A stretch of 64,000 nucleotides of DNA from Theropithecus gelada (lineage: Eukaryota > Chordata > Mammalia > Primates > Cercopithecidae), in the NCBI RefSeq assembly GCF_003255815.1, contig NC_037689.1, positions 139,147,435 through 139,211,434 on the forward strand, given 5' to 3'. The notes under the pieces were generated by a model. That model had not been told where the DNA came from and did no database searches. It was given only the letters and a program-made list of their open reading frames with translations. Position 1 is the stretch's first letter. Every line of letters begins with the position of its first letter. A program made the translations under genes and the position numbers. Shown here one piece after another: positions 22,301 through 32,672 of this stretch.

Positions 22301-23329
22301 TTTTTATCTAGAAGTAACAAAAACCAATGCCAACATTACCAAGCATATGATTCAGTCTTCTAGGAAAGTTTTGGAAATACCCTCTAGTATAATTGAACAT
22401 TTTTTTCTCATTAGCTCACAAGATATTTTATTTCTCAAAAGTAATTGGCAATTTTTTTAAAGTGCTAACATTTTCAGCCATTCTAGGACATAGTATATGT
22501 TTACTGATACAATATTTTCTTCATTGATATTTCCTTTGCTAGTTCTTCTGCATCAGCATTTTGAGTAATATAAAAAGGTAGTCTGAGGCACTTTTTCATA
22601 CTGGTTTAATTTAGATATGAATAATGTAAAGCGATGAATTGTAGGAAATCTCAAAAATAATTTCCCAAGTTTTGCAGTTAGTGCCAAGGACATTTTGCAA
22701 ATGTACTTATAATTTCATATAGATACAAATAAAGAACTAAATTAAAAGAGAGCTAAAAGCTTATTTTCTTTGGAGTGCAAAACTTGCATACAGATTTTGG
22801 TTGTGTACAACTCTGTTTGTAGTGGTAAATGAGAAGAGTCTTTATGATGGTAGAAAAAAATTTCCACACATAAAAGCAAAACCTTTCATAAGGCTTTGGT
22901 AAGAAATATATGATAAATTATCTTTAAAGTCTTATATGCCAATATTAAGCTTTAAGTTTTGCAGAATAAAAGTCATAAATATCATCATTTCAGTTCCAGT
23001 CATATTTTTAATGAACAGATTTATATGGCGACAAAACAGAAGTTATGCTTGAGGTGTAAATGTATTAAGTGAATATATCTCTACTGACATTCAACTTCTA
23101 TGAGCTAGCTAACCTTTAAATACTAACAAATTTGCCAGTAGACACCTGACTCCCATTTATTTAATGTTTTATTATAGTTGTTATGTTGTATGTTATTATC
23201 TTTGAGTAACTAATGGAATTAGTTACTGTGCAAGAGTTACTTATTTTGTTTTGGTTGTATTAAGCTCTAATAGGGAAAGAAAAAGCTCTGTAAAGTAGAA
23301 TTGTTTAGTTGAAAAAGGATTTATGGTCA
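22301..23329. other. Unassigned, AT-rich, no gene seen
   Basis: AT-rich sequence with no open frame long enough to list and no repeat I can name. Confidence 0.35.
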
Positions 23330-23520
23330 ACCCTGTTTATGACCAAATCCTGGCACTTGCATTCATTAGCTGTATGGCTAGGAATCTTTTCTGCACTTAA
23401 GTGCCCTCATTTGTAAAGTGGATATTATAATACATATGTCATAGATGTATAGTGAGAGTAAGTTAAATAATGAATTTTAAACATCTAAAACAGTGTCTGA
23501 TATCATACGTTGAAAATTTA
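23330..23520 (+). mobile_element. MIR SINE
   Basis: 'gcattcattagctgtatggc', 'ctcatttgtaaagtggatat' and 'aaacagtgtctgatatcat' follow the order of MIR: tRNA-like part, core, right side. Confidence 0.7.
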
Positions 23521-24419
23521 CTATGTTTCAGTTGTGATACCAGATGCTAAGATACAGAGAGGACAGACAGCTCCTAGCACGTAATAGGTAAGTTTGTTTC
23601 CACCTATTTAGTGGTTCTTGGTCTTTATTCCATTTCAGATTCAGATCTGCACTGCTTACTCAATAGCCAGTTCCCAGGTATTTTTAAATTCTTGCTGCTT
23701 CCTCACCAGTGTTTTGTTTTGTTTTGTTTTGTTTTGTAAATGTGTTCCAGTTACTTTCCACTCCTTTTCCAACTGATGGGATAATGTACTTATGCATTCA
23801 GAAATCTATAGTTGCTTTCTCTTATGATGATTACACATGTAAACTTGCTGACCTAAGAGGGGGAGTGGGTGATGAGATTTAACAACAGACGAGTTGCTAC
23901 AATATACAAATCTCTATGATTGGCAGTTTGCTGTGAGTACTGAGACTTCCGCCTTTTTTAATAGTCTTGCCTCCTTAAGGGATCCTAACAGTACAATGAG
24001 ATGAAAATATTTAATAGTATAGACAAAGAAGCTACCTATGTTCTCAGAACGCTTGTAATTCTCTCTTAACTCACAAACTCATTTTAATTATTTATTATGC
24101 CTTCTCTTTCTCAATTTCCCCCAAGATGGTAACACAACTAATTACATCTCATCAGTTACTTTTGCAGTATATTAATTCTACTCTGCTTCAACAATATCTC
24201 AACAACACAAAAATGAGTGTATTACCTAGAAGAGTAAGAATGTAACTCTGTGCACCCAAGTTTTTGCACTGACTTTATATATAATTTGAAAGTTGTTGTC
24301 ATTTAATGAGCTTCATTGTTAAATTATGATAAACTACTGTTGTTGCTAACTTTAATTCTTCTGGAATAGGTCATATTACTCTCATTTTATGGGAAGCTGT
24401 AGTTTACTTCCACTGGAAA
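23521..24419. other. Unassigned stretch with (GTTTT)n
   Basis: No gene is seen. About five GTTTT units lie at 23711-23737. The rest is AT-rich unique-looking sequence. Confidence 0.4.
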
Positions 24420-24560
24420 AATTCTTGAGTCTCATTTTTCTCATTCATAAGATAATGATAATGGTACCTGATTCATTGGGCTTATAGAATTAAGTACAAT
24501 AAAATAAAAGCAATTACCCTAGTGCATTATTTACTATACACTAAATAGATGGTAATTTCA
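24420..24560 (+). mobile_element. MIR SINE fragment
   Basis: 'ttgagtctcatttttctc', 'ataagataatgataatggtacc' in part, and 'cttatagaattaagtac' match the central and right parts of MIR on the plus strand. The sequence from 24561 to 24984, with an 85-codon frame at 24612-24869, shows nothing recognisable. Confidence 0.62.
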
Positions 24561-24984
24561 CATGAATGAGAATATCTGAATAAAATCCCATTTACCTAAA
24601 TTATATATTAGATGAACTTTAGAATCATGGAATTTAGAAATAGGGCAGTATGTTGGGAATTCTGTACTCTAGTGATTTCCAACTGTGTTGTAGGACACAT
24701 TGGGTTTATGAGGCTCTTGCATGAGAGGAGAACAAGCACTTGCTACCCTCTTTCACGTTATTTAACCAAAAGAGTTGTAGATTTCATTCACATCATAATT
24801 TCATTACCTTATAGAGCACTTATTGGGCAGATTTGCCACATTCAATTCATGATACACCACATAATCTGAAACAACTAACCATCCCAACATAGCACCTTCT
24901 GAAGATGTTCATAGGTCATTGTGGATGGATTTCTTAGTCACTGCCACAGTCCAGTCACAGTTATAGATATCGAATGCTTCAGAG

Positions 24985-25511
24985 AAGACTGAATATTCCA
25001 AAAGAAAGTATGTATAATATTGATAAGTATGTTGCCCAAAACAATGAAATTAAATTAGAAATCAACAAAGAAATAAATTCGTGAATACACAAACAATTGG
25101 AAATTAAACTACACATTTAAAATAACCCATAGGATAAAAGATAAATCATAGAGATAATCAGAAGAATGTCTTTAGCTGAATAAAAATAAAACCAAATATC
25201 AGAATTTATGGGGTCTGGCTGAAGCAGTGTTTAGAGGGAAATTTATAGCTATGATGCTTATATTAGAAAAAAAGAAAGATCTTAAGTAAATTAATCTCAA
25301 CTTCTACCTTAAGAAATAGAAAAAGAAGAGCAAATTAAATCCAAAGCATACAGAAAAAGTAAATATAAAGATTAAAGCAGAAATTAATAAAAGAAAAAAC
25401 AAAGTAAATACAGAAAATCAATGAAGCTAAATGTTGACTCTTTGAAAATGAAAACAAAATTGGCAGCCTTGTAGCTAGACTGAACAAGAAATTAGGAGAG
25501 AGGATATAGCA
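24985..25511 (+). mobile_element. Old LINE-1 ORF2, left part of a nested host
   Basis: Plus-strand LINE-1 ORF2 region. It includes the 'acacaaacaattggaaatta' block (25088) and ends at 'gaaattaggagagaggata'. The text that should follow ('aaattgccaaagccagtg') is found at about 28290. About 2.8 kb has therefore been inserted into this element. The frame is destroyed. Confidence 0.82.
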
Positions 25512-25699
25512 TAGTCAGGATTATCCAGAGAAACAGGACCACCAACAGGATATGCATGTGTGTATGTGTATATATACATATGTGTGTGTAGTATGTATGT
25601 ATAAATATATATACACACATCTATATGCATATGTATACACATATGTATCTACAGGGGCAGCTGTATAGAGAGGTATTTATTTTAATGAATGGTTCACTT
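25512..25699 (-). mobile_element. ERVL/MaLR-type LTR, left part
   Basis: Starts 'catagtcaggattatccag' and 'agaaacaggaccaccaac', the antisense 3' end of an MLT2-like LTR. A TG/TA-rich tract (25556-25650) follows, then 'tatttattttaatga'. It is cut at 25699 by a LINE-1 and resumes at 27954-28290, ending 'caaccatcaca'. The host flanks are imperfect duplicates (gata / gaca). Confidence 0.65.
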
Positions 25700-27953
25700 A
25701 TTATTCTCAGAACTGGAATAAGACAAGGATACCCATTCTCACAACTCCTATTCAACATATTACTGAAAGTCTTAGCCAGAACAGACATTGATTTTGGCAA
25801 ATAATTTATGGCTAAGTCCCCAAAAGCTATGCCAATCAGAAAGGAGAAAAAAAAGTGAAAGATGTGCAAATAGAAAAATAAGAAGTCAACCTATCTATCT
25901 TCACTGACAATATGATTCTATAAACAGGAATCCCTGAAGACTCCACCAAAAAACTCCTAGAACTAATAAATGACTTTAGTAAAGTTTCAGGATACAAAAT
26001 CAATGTACAAAAATTAGTAGCATTTCTATACACAAATAACATCCAGGCTGAGAGTCAAGTGAAGAACACCATTTCATTTAAAATGGCCAAAAGAAAGTGA
26101 AATACCTAGAAATATATCTAAGCAAGTAGGTGAAAGAGCTCTACAAGGAGAACTACAAAGCATAGAGAAATGAAATCAGTGACAACACAAATAAATGAAA
26201 AAAAAATTACTTATTTATGGATTGAAAGAATTAATATTGTTAAGATGGCCATACTGCCCAAAGCAATTTACAGATTCAATGCTATCCCTATCAAACTGCC
26301 AACGTCATTTTTTACAGAAGTAGAAGAAACTGTTCTAAAATTCATATGGAATCCAAAAAAAGCCTGAATAGCCAAAGCAATACTAAACAAAGGACAAATA
26401 CCTGAGGTGATGTAAACCCCATTTACTTTGATGTGATTATTATGCATTGCATGTCTGTATCAAAATATCTCATGTACTTCATAAATATATACACCTACTA
26501 TGTACCCACAAAGATTAAAATAAATACATTTATGGAAAGAACAAAGTCAGAGACCTCACATTACCCAGTATCAAACTATACTATAAGGCTACAGTAACCA
26601 AAAAAGCATGGCACTGGTATAAAACAGACACACAGACCAATGTGTCTCTTACAGAAGAGAAAACTCAGAAATAAAGTCACACACCTCCAATCATCTGATA
26701 TTTGACGAGGCCAACAAAAACAAGCATGGAGAAAGGACCCTTTGTTCAATAAATACTGCTGGGATACCTGGCTAGTTATATGCAGAAGAAGAATGAAACT
26801 GAACCACTACCATTCACTAAATATATAGAAATTAACTCAAGATGAATTAAAAATTTAAATGGAAGACCTCATACTATAAAAATCCTAAAAGAAAACCTAG
26901 GAAACACACTTTTTGACATTGACTTTGGCAAATAATTTATGGCTAAGTCCCCAAAAGCAACGCCAATGAAACAAAAAATTGACAAGTGGGAACTAATTAA
27001 ACTAAAGAGCCAAACAGAGTAAACAGTCTACAGAATGGGACAACATATTTGTAAATTATGCATCTAACAAAGGTCTAATATCCAGAATCTTTAAGGAACT
27101 TAATAAGAAAAATCAAATAACCCTATTAAAATGAGTAAAGGACATAAACAGACACTTCTCAAAAGGAGACATGAAAGTGGCCAACAAACTTGAAAAATTG
27201 CTCAGCATCAAAAATGATCAGATAAATACAAATCAAAACCACAATGAGATACCATCTCGCCAGTCAGAATGGCTACTATTAAAAGGTCAAAAAGTAACAC
27301 ATGCTGGCAATGCTGCAGAGAAAAAGGAATGCTTATACACCGTTGTTGGGAATGAAAATTTCTTCAGCCACTGTGGAAAGCAGTTTGGAGATTTAACAAA
27401 GAACTTAAGAGAGGGCAATCCCATTACTGGATATATACCCAAAGGAATATAAATTATTCTACCAAAAAGACACATGCTCTCATATATTCATCACAGTGCT
27501 ATTCACAATAGCAAAGACATGCAATCAACCAAAGTGCCCATCAATGGTGGATTGGATTTTTTTAAATGTGGTACATATACATCATGGAATACTCTGCAGT
27601 TATAAAAATGATAATATCATGTCCTTTATGGCAACATGAATGTAGCTGGAAGCCATTATGCTAAGCGAGTTAATGTAGAAACATAAAACTAAATAACATA
27701 TGTTCTCACTTATAAGTGGGCGATAAACACCGTGCGCACATGGACATAAACATAGGAACAACAGAAACAGCAAGCTACTAGAGTAAGGAGGGAGGAAGGG
27801 AGGCATGGGTGGGAAAACCACCTATTGGGTACTATGCTCGCTACTTGGGTGATAGGATCCATACCCCAACCTCAGCACTGTGCAATACCTATATAATAAG
27901 TCTGCACATGTACCCCCTATATCTAGAATAAAAGTTGAATTTTTTAAAAAAAA
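25700..27953 (+). mobile_element. LINE-1 (ORF2 3' half to tail), nested
   Basis: A 2.25-kb 5'-truncated LINE-1. It starts in the reverse-transcriptase region ('cagaactggaataagacaagg' in part) and ends at 'tgtaccccctatatctag' plus an A-rich tail. An imperfect 9-bp target duplication is seen (ggttcactt 25691-25699; gcttcactt 27954-27962). ORF2 is broken by many stops. Two internal oddities are a 53-bp ectopic copy at 25784-25836 and an inserted LINE-1 3' end at 26399-26535. The frames at 26170-26367 and 27171-27452 are ORF2 remnants. Confidence 0.9.
26399..26535 (+). mobile_element. LINE-1 3' end inserted inside LINE-1 ORF2
   Basis: About 137 bp of LINE-1 3'UTR end ('gatgtgattattatgcattg', 'atctcatgtacttcataaat', 'acctactatgtacccac') lies in the middle of ORF2 text. 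Near-identical 10-mers flank it (aaaggacaaa at 26389-26398, aaagaacaaa at 26536-26545), which look like a target duplication. Confidence 0.83.
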
Positions 27954-28290
27954 GCTTCACTTGAATGTGGAGGTATAAGTTCAAAATCTGCCGGATAGGC
28001 AAATAGGCTGGAGATGCAGGAAAGTGTTATAGTCCGAGTTCAAAGACAATCGTCTGGCAAAGTTCCTTCTTACTCAGAGGAAGTCAATGTTTATTCTATT
28101 AAGGCCCTTCTCTGGTTAAATAATACCCACACACATTATGGAGGATAATCTGTTTCACTCAAAGTTCACCAATTTAAGTATTAATCTCTTCCAAAAATCA
28201 ATTTCACAAAATATCCAGAATAATGTTTAACCAAATATCTGGGTAGCATGGCCCAGACAAATTGACATATAAAATCAACCATCACAGACA
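27954..28290 (-). mobile_element. ERVL/MaLR-type LTR, right part
   Basis: 'aagttcaaaatctgccgg', 'ggcaaataggctggagatg', 'cacattatggaggataatc' and 'aaatcaaccatcacag' continue, in order, the LTR whose other end is at 25512-25699. Confidence 0.65.
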
Positions 28291-28665
28291 AATTGCCAAA
28301 GCCAGTGATAAAAAGAAGACATCACTATAGACTTCAAAGACGATAAAAAGATTGTAAGAGAATACTATGAAAATTTTATGCCCAAAATTAGAACATTTAG
28401 ATGAAATTTATTAATTCCCTAGAAAGACTCAAAATTGTTGAATCAGACTCAAGAAGAGATAGGAAATCTGAATATAACTACCACAAAAGATAGAATTTCT
28501 AATGAAAAAGCCCCACACACAAAGACCAAGCTCAGGTTACTTCAGTAATGAATTTTGCCAAGCTTTTAAAGAAAAATTAACATTAATTCACCACAAGCTC
28601 ATCCAACAAATAGAAGAGAAGAAGGATTAGTGACTACAAATTGAGACTTGACATACTAACTAAAA
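28291..28665 (+). mobile_element. Old LINE-1 ORF2, right part of the nested host
   Basis: 'aattgccaaagccagtgat', 'agagaatactatgaaaattt' and 'aattccctagaaagactc' continue the ORF2 region interrupted at 25511. The join is exact enough to show that it is one element. Confidence 0.82.
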
Positions 28666-29041
28666 AAGAGTTTGTTTTGGTTCCAATCCATGTGATTCTT
28701 CAGTTTTTTCATTTTATTTCTCCATCACTTCCAATTTAACCATTGTCCCTGTGACAGTTGGTCTGTTGGATGTTGGGGGTAGTCTTGGTCTGCCTAGATC
28801 ATTGAAGCATCTTGTCAACATGGTAGGTAAATTGATAATGAAAATGATTGTCTTTAGAGCTTGAATTCTCACTATGTGCTACACTCCTTGTTTGGCACTT
28901 TTAATGTATTATATTGAATATTATTATTTTAAGTACTATTAATTGCACCAGATTGTGAGGGCTGTGTTTCTGTTAATGCCAAGATTGAAAAAGAAGTTTG
29001 TCTTATGTGGGCTGTGCTTAATATTTTAAAAAATTAGGCTG
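28666..29041. other. Unassigned, no gene seen
   Basis: AT-rich spacer between two LINE-1 elements of opposite orientation. No repeat family is recognised. Confidence 0.35.
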
Positions 29042-30690
29042 ATGTTCTTATTAAGATTTTATTTACGTATCATAAAATTAGTTATTAAAAGTATACAGTT
29101 CACTGGTTGTGGGTATATTCACAAGATTTTTCAACTGTCACCACTATTTCAAGAACATTTTAATAACCTGAAAGGAAATGTTATACCCGTTAGCAACCAC
29201 TCTCCATTTTTTCCTTGTCCCAGACTCTGACAATCACTAATCTATTTTTTAATCCCTATGAATTGCCTATTGTGAACTACCTTAGGACCCTTGTTGACAA
29301 TGAATTGACCACAAATGTGTGAATTTACTTCTGAATTCTTACGTCTATTCCATTGATCTGTATGTCTATACTTATGTCAGTATCATACAGTTTTAATTAC
29401 TGTAGCATTGAAGTAAATTTCAAAATCAGAAAGTATGACAATTCCAACTTTGTTCTTTTTTATTAAGATTGTCATGGGTATTCTGGGCCCCTTGCATTTC
29501 CATATGAAATTATGATCAGCTTATTCATTTCTGCAAAAATTGACAGTTGGAATTTTGGTAGGGCTTGCATTGTTTCTACAGATCAATATGAACAGTATTG
29601 CCATCTTAACAATATTAAGTCTTCCAATCCATGAACATAGAATGCCTTTCCATGTATTTAGGTCTTTTTTTTTCAAATCAGTATTATAGTTTTCATTGTA
29701 TAAGCATTTTACTTAGTTAAATTTAATCCTAAGTATTTATTCTACTGTTGCTATTGTAAATGGAAGTGTTATCTTAATTTCATTTTCAATTTTTTTACTA
29801 GTTCATAGAAATACAACTGAGTTTTTGTATATTGAACTTGTATTCTGAAACCTTGCTGAGCTCATTTATTATATCTAATAGTATTTTTGTGTGTATGTGT
29901 GGATTATTTAAGATTTTCTATATAGCAGATGATGCAGTCTGCAATAGAGAGAGTTTTATTTCTGTCTTTCCAATTTGGATGCCTTTTCCTCCTTTTGCTT
30001 GCCTAACTGCACTAAGTTATACTTTCAGCTCTATGTTGAATAGAAATGGTCATTGTCTTGTTTCTGATATTAGGAGAACAGATTTCAGTCTTTCATATTT
30101 GACTATCATGTTAGCTGCAGGGGTTTTTTATGCACTCTTTGTCAAGTTGAGGAAGTTTCTCTCTATTCCTAGTTTGTTGAGTTTTTTTTTTTTTTTTTTT
30201 TCCAATCATGAAAAGGTGTTAGACTTGGTGAAATTTCTTTCCACATCTGTTAAGATGATTGTTCTTTATTCTATTTGTTTGGTGTATTACATCAATTTCT
30301 TTTTGAATGTTAAACCAATCTTGATTTCCTGGGATATATACCATTTGGTCTTGTCATATTATTATTTTTGTATTGCTAGATTTTGTTAGTATTTTTTGAG
30401 GATTTTTGAATACATAGTCACATGAGATATTGGTCTGTAGTTTTCTTTTCCTGTAATTTTAAAAATCTGGTTTAGTATTATAGAATGAGACAGTTAGCAC
30501 TTCATCTGTTTCTACTTTACAAACTATTTTTTAAAAGATTCATGGTAATTCTGTTTTTAAATCTTTAGTGAAATTCACCAGTGAAGTCTCTGAACCTGGG
30601 GTTTTCCTTGAGGGATTTCTTTATGACTAAATAAATCTCTTTATTTATTACAGGTCTATTCAGATTTCCATGTGTTATTTGTAATTCTAA
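29042..30690 (-). mobile_element. Old LINE-1, 3'UTR and ORF2, antisense
   Basis: From left to right: the complement of an L1M-type 3'UTR ('cataaaattagttattaaaag', partial, to 'ccactctccattttttcc'), then ORF2 ('attccattgatctgtatgtc' at 29350, 'ttgccatcttaacaatatt' at 29598, 'aatagaaatggtcattgtc'), ending near 30690. The 185-codon frame at 29832-30389 is on the plus strand, antisense to ORF2, and is a composition artefact. A T-run (30181-30201) sits inside. Confidence 0.85.
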
Positions 30691-30694
30691 AGGC

Positions 30695-30860
30695 AACCCT
30701 TGTGGTATGTGGCATGCTGACTATATCCTCCTTTTAAAAAGAGGGAAACAAAGGTTAAATTTCTTGCCCAAGGTTTTGGAGGTAATAAGTGACAAAGCTA
30801 GGTCTCTGGTCAATCTACCTCCAAGATGCATGTCAGTTTTTGAATCACACACACTTCCAC
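30695..30860 (-). mobile_element. MIR SINE
   Basis: 'aaaaagagggaaacaaagg', 'aaatttcttgcccaaggtt' and 'gtaataagtgacaaagctagg' are the antisense MIR core in order. The overlapping 61-codon plus and 96-codon minus frames are not genes. Confidence 0.75.
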
Positions 30861-31598
30861 AGACACTGATTAAAATTATATATTCCCTTTGATATAGCAT
30901 TGGCACAGACTTATATGACACTAAAGCCTTGAGAGAAATCTGGGTGCTTTGAAGTAAATGTCTACTGGAAAACCAAACTCCAGGGAGTATCTTGGTGCAG
31001 ATTGTGGACATCTTGTTAAAAGATTTAATTTAAGCCATTTTTGTTTATCTCTCCTCCATCTGGAAGTAATATTTTGGTAATGTTTTTATTTGCATGTTAT
31101 CTAATGATTTATTTTTACTTTATATGGAATGGACAAACTTTGAATTCCTCCTGCTAAAGAAAATTATATTTTTCTGCTAAATTTATTTCTCTTTCTGAGA
31201 CACTTGTTTTTATAAGACAGATTTCTGGACTTTCACTATGAAGAATCCAGAGATTAGGTGGCACACAAGAAAAGTGTTACAGAGAAAAAAAGAAAAGTAA
31301 TTTTAAAAAATCATGCAGGGTAAGGTTTGTGGGTGTTTTAAGGTGATGGTTTGAGAGGTAAGAGCTGAGGAAAGGTAAATTGATGAGGAAAAGTGGTTAT
31401 GATTATTTGAACCCCCTCTTATGTTTCCTGATAAACAGAAGTTAATGATTCTTTTTTTGCCAATAGACTAAGTGTATTTAGTTACAAGGCTAGTCCATGT
31501 TTGAACCATGAGGGTCCCAACTTATATTAGTATCACACTCTTATCCCACAATAAGGATGTATGTGACTTTGCTTTTGAACATGTGCCAACCTTATATA
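30861..31598. other. Unassigned, no gene seen
   Basis: AT-rich sequence without a recognised repeat or coding frame. Confidence 0.35.
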
Positions 31599-31611
31599 AA
31601 AGGTGATAGTG

Positions 31612-31912
31612 GGCCGGGCGCGGTGGCTCAAGCCTGTGATCCCAGCACTCTGGGAGGCCGAGACGGGCGGATCACAAGGTCAGGAGATCGAGACCATCCT
31701 GGCTAACACGGTGAAACCCCGTCTCTACTAAAAAATACAAAAAAAAAACTAGCCGGGCACGGTGGCGGGCGCCTGTAGTCCCAGCTACTCGGGAGGCTGA
31801 GGCAGGAGAATGGCGTGAACCCGGGAGGCGGAGCTTGCAGTGAGCCGAGATCTGGTCACTGCACTCCAGCCTGGGCGACAAAGCGAGACTCCGTCTCAAA
31901 AAAAAAAAAAAA
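31612..31912 (+). mobile_element. AluY, Old World monkey-type, with target duplication
   Basis: Full-length, well-preserved Alu. It carries 'ggctcaagcctgtgatcc' and 'gagatctggtcactgcac', which I read as decayed forms of the cercopithecid AluYRa-type variants (ctcaagcctg; gatccggccactg). The 13-bp target duplication aaaggtgatagtg is seen at 31599-31611 and 31911-31923. Confidence 0.96.
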
Positions 31913-31939
31913 AGGTGATAGTGGACTTGAATCTAGTTT

Positions 31940-32290
31940 GCATGGGACTAGATTGATTTAATCACTCATTAAGTTGACAGATTATTTTGAGCCAATTTTG
32001 TTCGAAGCCCTGCGGTAGATTATGGGTGAGTAAGATAGTCATTATCTCTGTCTTTATGTAATTTATAGAAGGGAGACTGATATTTAATGGTTATTATATA
32101 TGATATATATTTAGTGGTTGCACACACACAGATGCTTACAATTTATGGTAAGTCCTATGAAGAGAAAGAAAAAAGGAATTATGGGAGATAAGCATACTAG
32201 ATGCAAGTTAAGTGGATGGGAGTGGTCAAGAAAACTACCTGTGAGGTAGTGATTTCAAGCTAAGACCTGAAATCTGAGTAGGAGTAACTA
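31940..32290 (+). repeat. Ancient dispersed repeat, unnamed family
   Basis: 'gtagattatgggtgagtaag', 'tatgtaatttatagaaggg' and 'ctaagacctgaaatctgag' match the unnamed family also seen at 5901, 8100, 9690 and 55360. Confidence 0.5.
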
Positions 32291-32297
32291 AGATGAT

Positions 32298-32672
32298 TGA
32301 AATGGTTTGGTTCTGTTTCCCCACCCAAATCTCATCTTGAAGTGTACTCTCATAATTCCCACATGTTGTTGGAGGGACCCGGTGGGAGATAATTGAATCG
32401 TGGGGGCGGTTTCCCCCATACTGTTCTCATGGTAATGAAAAACTTTCGGGAGATTTGATGGTTTGATCAGGGGTTTCTGTTTTTTCATTTTCCTCGTTCT
32501 CTCTTTGGCTGCTGCCATCCATATAAGATGGCACTTGCTCCTCCTTGCCTTCTGCCATGATTGTGAGGCTTCCCCAGCCACGTGGAACTGTAAGTCCAAT
32601 TAAACCTTATCTTTTGTAAATTGTCCAGTCTCGAGTATGTCTTTATCAGCAGCCAGAAAACAGATTAATATG
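32298..32672 (+). mobile_element. THE1 MaLR LTR
   Basis: A solo THE1-type LTR of about 375 bp from 'tgaaatggtttggttctg' to 'cagattaatatg'. Landmarks are 'cccaaatctcatcttgaag', 'ggagggacccggtggg', 'tgccatgattgtgaggc' and 'attaaaccttatcttttg' (polyadenylation region). THE1 is primate-specific. The 103-codon antisense frame across it is not a gene. Confidence 0.93.

Noticed and set aside
29832..30389. 185-codon open frame on the plus strand
   Set aside because: It is antisense to an old LINE-1 ORF2, hydrophobic and T-rich by composition, with no domain.
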